In this document: positions 25,116 through 32,878 of the stretch, in pieces
Layout: each line of letters starts with the position of its first letter
Numbering within the stretch: the first letter of the stretch is position 1
NCBI RefSeq assembly: GCF_037911585.1
Contig: NZ_JBAJNS010000001.1
Span: 5,429,001 to 5,493,000 of the forward strand
Length of the DNA: 64,000 nucleotides
Direction of reading: 5' to 3'
Source: Streptomyces sp. GSL17-111
Lineage (GTDB): Bacteria; Actinomycetota; Actinomycetes; Streptomycetales; Streptomycetaceae
The notes under the pieces: model-generated
The model's input: the letters and a program-made list of their open reading frames with translations, nothing else
Told to the model about the DNA's origin: nothing
The model's database searches: none
Translations under genes and position numbers: made by a program

Positions 25116-27920
25116 ATGAGCGAGGACATGTCCCCTGCTGAGCGCTACGCCGCGGCCCGCCTGAGGGCGGTCGAAGAGGCGACGGCGCTCGCACCCTTCC
25201 GAGAGATGTACGACTTCGAGCTGGACCCGTTCCAGCTCGACGCCTGCCGGGCACTGGAGGCCGGCAAGGGGGTCCTGGTGGCCGCGCCCACCGGATCCGG
25301 CAAGACGATCGTGGGCGAGTTCGCGGTTCACCTGGCCCTCACCCAGGGCCGCAAGTGCTTCTACACGACGCCGATCAAGGCACTCTCCAACCAGAAGTTC
25401 TCCGACCTCGCGCGCCGCTACGGCGCCGACCGGGTCGGGCTGCTGACCGGGGACAACAGCATCAACGCCGAGGCACCGGTCGTCGTCATGACCACCGAGG
25501 TGCTGCGGAACATGCTCTACGCGGGCTCGCAGACGCTGCGTGGGCTCGGGTACGTCGTCATGGACGAGGTCCACTACCTCTCCGACCGCTTCCGCGGCGC
25601 GGTGTGGGAGGAGGTCATCATCCACCTCCCCGACTCGGTGACCCTCGTCTCGCTGTCCGCGACGGTCTCGAACGCGGAGGAGTTCGGCGACTGGCTCGAC
25701 ACCGTGCGCGGCGACACCGAGGTGATCGTCTCCGAGCACCGCCCCGTGCCCCTGTGGCAGCACGTGCTCGCCGGGCGCCGCATGTACGACCTGTTCGAGG
25801 AGAAGTCCGGCAAGCGGACCGTCAACCCCGACCTCGTCCGCATGGCGCGGATGGAGAACAGCCGCCCGAACGGGCGCGACCGGCGGGGGCCGAAACGGGA
25901 GGCCGACCGGGAGCGGGAACGCCGCCGCCGGATCTGGGTCCCCAGCCGGCCCGAGGTCATCGACCGGCTCGACGCGGCGGGGCTGCTGCCCGCGATCACG
26001 TTCATCTTCAGCCGCGCCGGCTGCGAGGCGGCCGTGCAGCAGTGTCTCGTCGCCGGGCTGCGGCTCAACGACGCGGCCGCCCAGACCACCGTCCGGGAGA
26101 TCGTCGAGGAGCGCACGGCGTCCATCCCGGACCAGGACCTCCACGTCCTCGGCTACTTCGAGTGGCTGGAGGGGCTCCAGCGGGGCATCGCCGCCCACCA
26201 CGCGGGCATGCTGCCGACCTTCAAGGAGGTCGTGGAGGAACTGTTCGTCAAGGGGCTGGTGAAGGCGGTGTTCGCCACCGAGACGCTGGCCCTCGGCATC
26301 AACATGCCCGCCCGCTCGGTGGTGCTGGAGAGGCTCGTCAAGTGGAACGGCGAGCAGCACGCCGACATCACCCCGGGGGAGTACACCCAGCTGACCGGCC
26401 GGGCCGGACGGCGCGGCATCGACGTCGAGGGCCACGCCGTCGTGCTGTGGCAGCGCGGCATGGACCCGGAGGGCCTCGCCGGCCTCGCCGGGACGCGCAC
26501 CTACCCGCTGCGTTCCTCGTTCAAGCCCTCGTACAACATGGCCGTGAACCTCGTCGAGCAGTTCGGCCGACACCGCTCGCGCGAGCTGTTGGAGACCTCC
26601 TTCGCGCAGTTCCAGGCGGACCGGTCGGTGGTCGGCATCTCGCGCCAGGTGCAGAAGAACGAGGAGGGCCTGGAGGGCTACGAGGCCGCCATGACGTGCC
26701 ACCTCGGGGACTTCGCCGAGTACGGGCGGCTGCGGCGGGAGCTGAAGGACCGGGAGACCGAACTGGCCAAGCAGGGCGCCGTCCAGCGGCGGGCCCAGGC
26801 CGCCGCGGCGCTGGAGAAGCTGCGCCCGGGCGACATCATCCACGTCCCCACCGGCAAGTTCGCCGGCCTCGCGCTCGTCCTGGACCCGGGCCTGCCGGCC
26901 GGCCGCAGCCACGGCCACCGACCGTTCGACCAGCACGACGGCCCCCGCCCGCTCGTCCTCACCGTGGGGCGGCAGGTCAAGCGGCTGGCGGGCATGGACT
27001 TCCCCGTCCCCGTCGAGGCGCTGGACCGCATGCGCATCCCCCGGTCCTTCAACGCGCGCAGCCCCCAGTCGCGTCGCGACCTCGCGTCGGCCCTGCGCAC
27101 CAGGGCCGGAGCCGTCGGCCACGACGGGACGCCGCCGCACCGGCGCCGCAAGCAGCGCTCGGCCGCCACCGAGGACGAGGAGATCCTGCGGCTGCGGGCG
27201 GCGATCCGGCAGCACCCCTGCCACGGCTGCGACGACCGGGAGCACCACGCCCGCTGGGCCGAGCGCTACTACCGGCTCCGGCGGGACACCCGGCAGCTGG
27301 AACGCCGCATCGAGGGCCGCACCAACACCATCGCGAGGACCTTCGACCGCGTCTACGCCCTCCTCACCGACCTGCGGTACCTGGACGGCGACACGGTCAC
27401 GGTGGACGGCAGGCGGCTGGCCCGGCTCTACGGTGAACTGGACCTGCTGGCCGCCGAGTGCCTGCGGGAGAACGTGTGGGAAGGCCTGTCGCCGTCCGAA
27501 CTGGCCGCCTGTGCCTCGGCACTGGTCTACGAGGCGCGCTCGCCCGACGACGCGTTGCCGCCCGCGCTGCCGGGCGGCGGGGCCAAGGCGGCGCTGGGCG
27601 AGACGGTCCGCATCTGGGGCCGGCTGGACGCGCTGGAGGAGCGGCACGGCGTCAGCCAGACGGAGGGCGTGGGCCAGCGGGAGCCGGACCTCGGCTTCGC
27701 CTGGCCCGTGTACCGCTGGGCGGAGGGCGACGGCCTGGACGCCGTCCTGCGCGAGGCCGAGATGCCCGCCGGGGACTTCGTGCGCTGGTGCAAGCAGGTC
27801 ATCGACGTGCTGGGCCAGCTCGCCGCCGCCGCGCCCGAGGGCAGCACCGTCCGGCGCAACGCCCGCAGGGCGGTCGACTCCATGCTGCGCGGCGTCGTGG
27901 CGTACTCGTCCGTCGGCTGA
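25116..27920 (+). CDS. helY: Ski2-like DEAD/DEAH RNA helicase HelY
   Basis: A 934-residue superfamily 2 helicase. Motif I is AAPTGSGKTIVGE at about 56-68, motif II DEVHY, motif III LSATVSN, and motif V and VI are TETLALGINMPARSV and QLTGRAGRRGID. An arch-like insertion and a C-terminal DSHCT domain follow, as in eukaryotic Ski2/Mtr4. An unusual Cys/His segment, HPCHGCDDREHHARWAERY, lies between them. The M. tuberculosis homologue is HelY (Rv2092c), also directly after tatC. The ATG has no ribosome-binding site; TAGGCT at 25100-25105 implies a leader of only a few nucleotides. Probable role in RNA unwinding or decay. Confidence 0.94.
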   Translation: MSEDMSPAERYAAARLRAVEEATALAPFREMYDFELDPFQLDACRALEAGKGVLVAAPTGSGKTIVGEFAVHLALTQGRKCFYTTPIKALSNQKFSDLARRYGADRVGLLTGDNSINAEAPVVVMTTEVLRNMLYAGSQTLRGLGYVVMDEVHYLSDRFRGAVWEEVIIHLPDSVTLVSLSATVSNAEEFGDWLDTVRGDTEVIVSEHRPVPLWQHVLAGRRMYDLFEEKSGKRTVNPDLVRMARMENSRPNGRDRRGPKREADRERERRRRIWVPSRPEVIDRLDAAGLLPAITFIFSRAGCEAAVQQCLVAGLRLNDAAAQTTVREIVEERTASIPDQDLHVLGYFEWLEGLQRGIAAHHAGMLPTFKEVVEELFVKGLVKAVFATETLALGINMPARSVVLERLVKWNGEQHADITPGEYTQLTGRAGRRGIDVEGHAVVLWQRGMDPEGLAGLAGTRTYPLRSSFKPSYNMAVNLVEQFGRHRSRELLETSFAQFQADRSVVGISRQVQKNEEGLEGYEAAMTCHLGDFAEYGRLRRELKDRETELAKQGAVQRRAQAAAALEKLRPGDIIHVPTGKFAGLALVLDPGLPAGRSHGHRPFDQHDGPRPLVLTVGRQVKRLAGMDFPVPVEALDRMRIPRSFNARSPQSRRDLASALRTRAGAVGHDGTPPHRRRKQRSAATEDEEILRLRAAIRQHPCHGCDDREHHARWAERYYRLRRDTRQLERRIEGRTNTIARTFDRVYALLTDLRYLDGDTVTVDGRRLARLYGELDLLAAECLRENVWEGLSPSELAACASALVYEARSPDDALPPALPGGGAKAALGETVRIWGRLDALEERHGVSQTEGVGQREPDLGFAWPVYRWAEGDGLDAVLREAEMPAGDFVRWCKQVIDVLGQLAAAAPEGSTVRRNARRAVDSMLRGVVAYSSVG

Positions 27921-27922
27921 CG

Positions 27923-27952
27923 GCCCCGCCGCGGACCGCCCCGCCGCGGACC
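27923..27952. repeat. Tandem 15-bp duplication after helY
   Basis: Two perfect copies of GCCCCGCCGCGGACC (27923-27937 and 27938-27952) lie between the convergent helY and exonuclease genes. Confidence 0.8.
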
Positions 27953-27978
27953 GCGGGAGGCGCCGGGCGGGCGGGTGC

Positions 27979-28902
27979 TCAGCGGGGCAGGGCGGCGAGG
28001 ACGCGGTGCAGCGAGCTGCCCAGCCCCCACCGCTCGGTGAGCTCCGCGAGCCGCTCCGGGTCACGCGGCCCGGCCGGGAGCGTGGCGTCGAGCGGCGGCA
28101 GCGGGACGTCGGCGGCGACGCGTACGACGGTGGGCGCGACGGCCAGGTAGGGGCGCGCCTCGGCCAGCCGGCGCCGCAGCGCGGGCGTCACGCCGGACGT
28201 CGGGTCCTCGGCGGCGGCCAGGATGCCCGGCAGGTCGCCGTGGGCGGCGATCAGCCGGGCCGCCGTCTTCTCGCCGATGCCGGGCACGCCCGGCAGCCCG
28301 TCGCTCGGGTCGCCCCGCAGCAGGGCCAGCAGCGCGTACCCCGGCCCGTCGACGCCGTACTTCTCCCGCAGCGCCGCCTCGTCGAACGCGGCGAGCGTGC
28401 CCATGCCCTTGACCGGGTACAGCACCCGGACGCCGCGCGCGTCGTCGATGAGCTGGAAGAGGTCCCGGTCGCCGGTGACGATGTCGACGGGCCCCTCGGC
28501 CCGGCCCGTCAGGGTGCCGATCACGTCGTCGGCCTCGTACCCGGCGGCCCCGGCGCGGGCGATGCCCAGAGCGTCCAGCACCTCCTCGATGACCGGCACC
28601 TGCGGCGCGAGGGTGTCCGGCACCACCTCCTCGTCCGGGCCCGCCGGGTGCTCCGCCGCGACCCGGTGCGCCTTGTAGGACGGGATCAGCTCCACCCGCC
28701 AGGCGGGCCGCCAGTCCTCGTCCATACAGGCCACCAGTTCCTGCGGGCGGTGGTCCTGCACCAGCCGGGCGATGAAGTCGAGCAGGCCGCGCACCGCGTT
28801 GACGGGCGTGCCGTCCGGCGCGGTGACGGACTCCGGCACCCCGAAGTAGGCGCGGAAGTACAGGGAAGCGGTGTCGAGGAGCATCAGGCGTCGTGTGGTC
28901 AC
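27979..28902 (-). CDS. Stand-alone 5'-3' exonuclease (Pol I N-terminal domain type)
   Basis: A 307-residue FEN/PIN-like 5' nuclease without a polymerase domain. Metal-binding acidic residues appear in LMLLDTASLYFRAYFG, AGYEADDVIG and VTGDRDLFQLIDD. The helix-hairpin-helix is PGVPGIGEKTAARLIAAHG. YKAHR and CMDEDWRP are conserved in the fold. M. tuberculosis has the same gene (Rv2090) next to helY. The GTG at 28902 was chosen because the motif starts six codons later; the only purine-rich sequence is a GGGGG that abuts the start. It is divergent from the gene at 28974. Probable role in flap or RNA-primer removal. Confidence 0.92.
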   Translation of the reverse strand: MTTRRLMLLDTASLYFRAYFGVPESVTAPDGTPVNAVRGLLDFIARLVQDHRPQELVACMDEDWRPAWRVELIPSYKAHRVAAEHPAGPDEEVVPDTLAPQVPVIEEVLDALGIARAGAAGYEADDVIGTLTGRAEGPVDIVTGDRDLFQLIDDARGVRVLYPVKGMGTLAAFDEAALREKYGVDGPGYALLALLRGDPSDGLPGVPGIGEKTAARLIAAHGDLPGILAAAEDPTSGVTPALRRRLAEARPYLAVAPTVVRVAADVPLPPLDATLPAGPRDPERLAELTERWGLGSSLHRVLAALPR

Positions 28903-28973
28903 CCCCCGATGATGCCGTAGCCCGCTGACACCGGGGGCTGCCGCGAGGCCGGTGGCGGGCCTAACCTTTCCGC

Positions 28974-29726
28974 ATGGGTTCAGCGCGCGGGGACGTCGGC
29001 CGGGTGGTCTCGCTGGTGCCGTCACTGACCGAGGCCGTGGCCGTGACGGCACCCGGTCTGCTGGTCGGGGCCACGGACTGGTGCACCCACCCGCAGGGGC
29101 TGGAGGTGGCGCGCATCGGCGGCACCAAGAACCCCGACACGGCGCGGATCGCCGCGCTCGCCCCCGACCTCGTCCTGGCCAACGAGGAGGAGAACCGTCC
29201 GGCCGACCTCGACGCCCTGCGTCGCGCGGGCCTGCGGGTGCTCGTCACGGAGGTCCGCACGCTGGAGCAGGGGTTCGCCGAGCTCGAGCGCGCCCTGGTG
29301 CACGGCTGCGGGCTGCCGCGCCCGCGCTGGCTGGACGACGCGCGGGCCGTGTGGCGGGAGGCGGAGGCGGCGGCCCCGCGCGGGCCCGCCCGCGCGGTCG
29401 TGCCGATCTGGCGCAGGCCGTGGATGGTGCTGGGCCGCGACACGTTCGCCGGGGACGTCCTCGCCCGGCTGGGCGTGGTCACCGTGCACGCCGGGCACGC
29501 CGAACGCTACCCGCGCGTCCCGCTGGCCGAACTGGCCGCCGCGGACGCCGACGTCGTCGTGCTCCCCGACGAGCCCTACCGGTTCACCCCGGACGACGGC
29601 CCGGAGTGCTTCCCCCAGCCCGCCGCGCTCGTGAGCGGGCGTCACCTCACCTGGTACGGCCCGTCGCTGACGGAGGCGCCCACCGTGCTGGGCGCGGCGC
29701 TGCGTGAGGCGCTGGGCCCCGGCTGA
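28974..29726 (+). CDS. BtuF/FecB-like helical-backbone metal receptor
   Basis: A 250-residue protein of the cobalamin/iron-siderophore binding family (helical backbone). It begins VVSLVPSLTEAVAV and includes ATDWCTHPQG, VGGTKNPD-like GGTKNPDTARI and APDLVLANEEENR, and WYGPSLTEAP near the end. It has no signal peptide or lipobox, so as annotated it would stay in the cytoplasm, which is odd for this fold. No permease or ATPase gene is adjacent. TAACCT at 28962-28967 precedes the ATG by 6 nt, giving a leaderless pattern. Its 3' end overlaps the convergent amidotransferase-type gene by 85 bp. Confidence 0.85.
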   Translation: MGSARGDVGRVVSLVPSLTEAVAVTAPGLLVGATDWCTHPQGLEVARIGGTKNPDTARIAALAPDLVLANEEENRPADLDALRRAGLRVLVTEVRTLEQGFAELERALVHGCGLPRPRWLDDARAVWREAEAAAPRGPARAVVPIWRRPWMVLGRDTFAGDVLARLGVVTVHAGHAERYPRVPLAELAAADADVVVLPDEPYRFTPDDGPECFPQPAALVSGRHLTWYGPSLTEAPTVLGAALREALGPG

Positions 29727-30421
29727 GCCCGGCGGCGCTCCGCCGCGTCGACCAGGGCGCGGACGACCCGTCCGCACCGGCCGGCCTCCGGGTGCCACTG
29801 CACGCCCAGGACGAAGGCCTCCCCGGCGGCCGCCTCCACGGCCTCCACGACGCCGTCGTCGGCCCGGCCGCCGACGAGCAGCCCCGCTCCGAGCCGGTCG
29901 ACGGCCTGGTGGTGGCAGGAGGGGACGTCCACCGGGCCGCCCAGCACGGAGCCGAGCAGGGTGCCGGGGACGGGGGACACCCGGTGGCTCAGGAACGTGC
30001 CGGGGGCGCCCTGGTGGCCGGTGACGTGCTGGTCCAGCGTGCCGCCGAGTGCGACGTTGAGCAGCTGCATGCCCCGGCAGACGCCCAGCAGCGGCACGCC
30101 GGAGTCCAGCGCCGCGCGGATCAGGGCCAGCTCCCAGGTGTCCCGCTCGGGCGAGGGCTCACCCGTGCGCGGGTCGCGCGTGGCGCCGTAGCGGGCCGGG
30201 TCGACGTCCGCGCCCCCGGCGATGAGCAGCCCGTCCAGCCCGGCCACGACCTGCCGGGCCGCCTGCGGCCCGGGGTCGGGCGGCAGCAGCAGGGCCAGGC
30301 CGCCCGCGCGCTGCACCATCCGGTGGTACCCGGCGGGCAGGACGGCGGCCGGCAGGTCCCAGAAACTCCAGCGCGCCGAGTCCACCAGATAGGTGCTGAC
30401 GCCGATCAACGCGGGGGCCAC
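29642..30421 (-). CDS. Class I glutamine-amidotransferase-like hydrolase (gamma-glutamyl hydrolase, PuuD type)
   Basis: A 259-residue peptidase C26 family protein that cleaves gamma-glutamyl bonds. The nucleophile cysteine is in GVCRGMQLLNVALGG, the histidine and glutamate in LGVQWHPE, and LLIAGGADVDPARYG is the family loop. The GTG at 30421 has GGAGGTGA upstream. The C-terminal 28 residues, from about AQPGPSASRS, are encoded opposite the end of the BtuF-like gene and look unconserved, so translation simply reads on to the first stop. Next to a GlnA4-like synthetase it probably releases the amine's gamma-glutamyl group at the end of the pathway. Confidence 0.88.
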   Translation of the reverse strand: MAPALIGVSTYLVDSARWSFWDLPAAVLPAGYHRMVQRAGGLALLLPPDPGPQAARQVVAGLDGLLIAGGADVDPARYGATRDPRTGEPSPERDTWELALIRAALDSGVPLLGVCRGMQLLNVALGGTLDQHVTGHQGAPGTFLSHRVSPVPGTLLGSVLGGPVDVPSCHHQAVDRLGAGLLVGGRADDGVVEAVEAAAGEAFVLGVQWHPEAGRCGRVVRALVDAAERRRAQPGPSASRSAAPSTVGASVSDGPYQVR

Positions 30422-30546
30422 CCCGTCACCTCCACCGGTCGTGCGGTCTCCCAGGGACGATCATGCACCCGGAGTTCCTCGACCATGCTCTGCTCCCGCC
30501 TGTCGTCGGTGCCGTGCGCCGGCGCGGCGCATTGGTGTGAAGCCAT

Positions 30547-30553
30547 ACCTTTG
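30547..30553 (-). promoter_or_regulatory. Half-site CAAAGGT upstream of the hydrolase gene
   Basis: On the minus strand CAAAGGTATGGC precedes the hydrolase gene by about 125 nt. The same CAAAGGT core occurs in the FadR/glnA4 control region at 31444-31450, so both may bind the cluster's GntR-type regulator. Confidence 0.3.
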
Positions 30554-30621
30554 TGCTGCGGGCGGTCGAGCGCAAGGCCCCGGACACGTCGACGCGATCG
30601 ACGCCCGAGGTGCCGCGACCG

Positions 30622-31425
30622 TCAGGTGAGGAACCCGCGCAGCAGCGCGGCGGTGCCCGCGCAGTGCTCGCGCAGCACGGCCCGGGCCCCCTCGGCGTCC
30701 GCGTCGAGGATCGCCTCGACGGCTGCGGCGTGCTGGTGCTGGGCGTGCTCCAGGTTGCGCACGAGCAGGGGTATGCAGTCCAGCAGGTCGTTGACGGTGG
30801 CCCGCACCGCGGCGTACTGGGCCGCCAGGCTGGGGGAGCCGGCCAGCTCGGTGAGGGTGAGGTGGAAGAGTGTGTCCTGGCGGCGGTAGTCCTCCAGCGG
30901 CGCGTCCCCGGTCGCCGCGAGCGCCGTCCGCAGCCGCCGGGCCTCGTCCCGGGCGAGGGGGCGGGAGGCGCACAGCTCGGCGGCGCCCGTCTCCAGCACC
31001 TCGCGGAAGCGCAGGACGTCCTCCAGGTCGACCTCGGCGACGCGGCGGCGCAGCTCCTGTGACGCGGCACCGCGCCCGAGGAGCCGCCCGGGCGCGCGGT
31101 GTCGCACGAACGTGCCCCCGTACCGGCCGCGCCGGCTCTCCACCAGCCCCTGCTCGGCGAGGACCTTCAGCACGTCCCGCAGGGTGACGCGGCTGACGCC
31201 GAGCCGCTCGGCCAGCTCCCGTTCGGCGGGCAGTCGTCCGCCCGCCGGCACCAGCCCGAGGCGCAGCACCTGGAGTATCTGCTCCAGCGCCTCCTCGAAG
31301 CCGTTGCCCGCCCGCACCGGGCGCAGCACGGGCGCCAGCCGGTCCTGCGGGCCCGGGCCCCCGTCCCCGCGGCCGTCCCCGCCGCCCGTCGCCCGGGGCT
31401 CCGGGCCCTCCGGGTGGTCCGCCAT
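30622..31425 (-). CDS. FadR-type GntR-family transcriptional regulator
   Basis: A 267-residue regulator. A disordered Gly/Pro/Asp-rich N-terminus of about 45 residues precedes the winged helix (GGRLPAERELAERLGVSRVTLRDVLKVL) and the FCD effector domain with its metal-ligand positions in RRQDTLFHLTL and the histidines of EHAQHQHAAAVEAI. The ATG at 31425 has GGGGAC 5 nt upstream; an upstream TTG at 31446 is less likely. It is divergent from the glnA4-like gene across 74 bp, and in S. coelicolor a GntR-type repressor at this position controls ethanolamine-induced glnA4 expression, so the same role is inferred. Confidence 0.9.
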   Translation of the reverse strand: MADHPEGPEPRATGGGDGRGDGGPGPQDRLAPVLRPVRAGNGFEEALEQILQVLRLGLVPAGGRLPAERELAERLGVSRVTLRDVLKVLAEQGLVESRRGRYGGTFVRHRAPGRLLGRGAASQELRRRVAEVDLEDVLRFREVLETGAAELCASRPLARDEARRLRTALAATGDAPLEDYRRQDTLFHLTLTELAGSPSLAAQYAAVRATVNDLLDCIPLLVRNLEHAQHQHAAAVEAILDADAEGARAVLREHCAGTAALLRGFLT

Positions 31426-31442
31426 GGCCGTCCCCTTCCCCT

Positions 31443-31465
31443 CCAAAGGTCTACGGCACTACCTT
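31443..31465. promoter_or_regulatory. Candidate operator between the FadR-type and glnA4-like genes
   Basis: Inverted repeat AAGGT (31446-31450) and ACCTT (31461-31465), 10 nt apart, in the 74-bp divergent control region. The left arm is embedded in CCAAAGGT, which shares CAAAGGT with the sequence upstream of the hydrolase gene. Confidence 0.4.
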
Positions 31466-31499
31466 ATGGCTTCCGAAGGCTCGGACAGGAGGCCCGCCC

Positions 31500-32867
31500 G
31501 TGGCAGACCGCACACCCCCGCTCTCCGTCGGAGAGCTCCGCGGACTCGTGGACACCGGTGAGATCGACACCGTGGTCCTGGCGTTCACCGACATGCAGGG
31601 ACGGCTCCAGGGCAAGCGGTTCGCCGCCCGGTACTTCCTCGACGAGGTCCTGCACCACGGCACCGAGGGCTGCAACTACCTCCTGGCCGTGGACGCCGAC
31701 ATGAACACCGTCGACGGGTACGCCATGGCGTCCTGGGAGCGCGGCTACGGCGACTTCGCCCTGCACGGCGACACCGCCACCCTGCGTCGCACGCCCTGGC
31801 ACCCCGGCACCGCCCAGCTCACCGCCGACGTCGCCTGGCACGACGGCTCGCCCGTCACCGCCTCGCCCCGGCAGATCCTGCGCCGCCAGCTCGACCGGTT
31901 GGCGGAGCGCGGCTGGACCGCCTACGCGGGCACCGAGTTGGAGTTCATCGTCTTCCGGGACACCTACGAGGAGGCGTGGAACCGCGCCTACCGCGGGCTC
32001 ACCCCCGTCAACCAGTACAACGTCGACTACTCCGTCCTCGGCACCGGACGCATCGAGCCGCTGCTGCGGCGCATCCGCAACGAGATGGGCGCCGCCGGCC
32101 TCGCGGTGGAGTCGGCCAAGGGCGAGTGCAACCTCGGCCAGCACGAGATCGTGTTCCGCTACGCCGACGCGCTCACCACCTGCGACCAGCACGTGCTCTA
32201 CAAGACCGGGGCCAAGGAGATCGCCGCGCAGGAGGGCTACGCGCTCACCTTCATGGCCAAGTACGACGAGCGCGAGGGCAACTCCTGCCACGTCCACCTC
32301 TCCCTGCGCGACGCCGCCGGCACGCCGCTGCTGGCCGACCCCGACGGCCCGCACGGCATGTCCGCGCTCATGCGGCACTTCCTGGCCGGGCAGCTGGCCC
32401 TCCTGCGGGAGTTCACCCTCCTGTACGCGCCCGGCATCAACTCCTACAAACGCTTCCGGCCCGGCTCCTTCGCCCCCACCGCGGCCGCCTGGGGGCCCGA
32501 CAACCGCACCTGTGCCCTGCGCGTCCTCGGCCACGGCCCCGGGCACCGGCTGGAGAACCGGCTGCCCGGCGGCGACGTCAACCCCTACCTCGCCCTCGCC
32601 GGGATGATCGCCGCCGGACTGCACGGCGTCGATGAGGAACTCCCGCTGCCCGACCCCTGCACCGGCAACGCCTACGCGGGCGACGCACCGCAGGTGCCCG
32701 CCACCCTGCGGGAGGCCGCCGCGCTGTGGCGCGGGAGCGCGCCGGCCCGGGCCGCGTTCGGCGACGACGTCGTCGACCACTACGCCACCATGGCCAGGGT
32801 CGAGCAGGACGCCTACGACACCGCCGTCACCGACTGGGAGCGCTACCGCTCCTTCGAGCGCATGTGA
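31500..32867 (+). CDS. glnA4: Glutamine-synthetase-like gamma-glutamylamide synthetase (GlnA4 type)
   Basis: A 455-residue GSI-fold enzyme joining glutamate to an amine with ATP. Metal/ATP motifs are GTELEFIVF, GECNLGQHEIVFRY, NSCHVHLSL and ENRLPGGDVNPYLA. SYKRFRPGSFAP occupies the usual glutamate-flap region. It lacks the adenylylation loop typical of true GlnA. S. coelicolor GlnA4 (SCO1613), reported as gamma-glutamylethanolamide synthetase, has the same gene surroundings (hydrolase, GntR regulator, aldehyde dehydrogenase, SDR), so I infer ethanolamine or a related amine as substrate. The GTG has AGGAGG 7 nt upstream. Aldehyde dehydrogenase follows 11 nt downstream. Confidence 0.85.
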   Translation: MADRTPPLSVGELRGLVDTGEIDTVVLAFTDMQGRLQGKRFAARYFLDEVLHHGTEGCNYLLAVDADMNTVDGYAMASWERGYGDFALHGDTATLRRTPWHPGTAQLTADVAWHDGSPVTASPRQILRRQLDRLAERGWTAYAGTELEFIVFRDTYEEAWNRAYRGLTPVNQYNVDYSVLGTGRIEPLLRRIRNEMGAAGLAVESAKGECNLGQHEIVFRYADALTTCDQHVLYKTGAKEIAAQEGYALTFMAKYDEREGNSCHVHLSLRDAAGTPLLADPDGPHGMSALMRHFLAGQLALLREFTLLYAPGINSYKRFRPGSFAPTAAAWGPDNRTCALRVLGHGPGHRLENRLPGGDVNPYLALAGMIAAGLHGVDEELPLPDPCTGNAYAGDAPQVPATLREAAALWRGSAPARAAFGDDVVDHYATMARVEQDAYDTAVTDWERYRSFERM

Positions 32868-32878
32868 GGTGTGCCCCC

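Noticed and set aside
25086..28064. A 992-codon open frame on the minus strand opposite helY
   Set aside because: It is a high-GC shadow of the helicase gene; the product is a low-complexity Gly/Val/Arg sequence with no domain.
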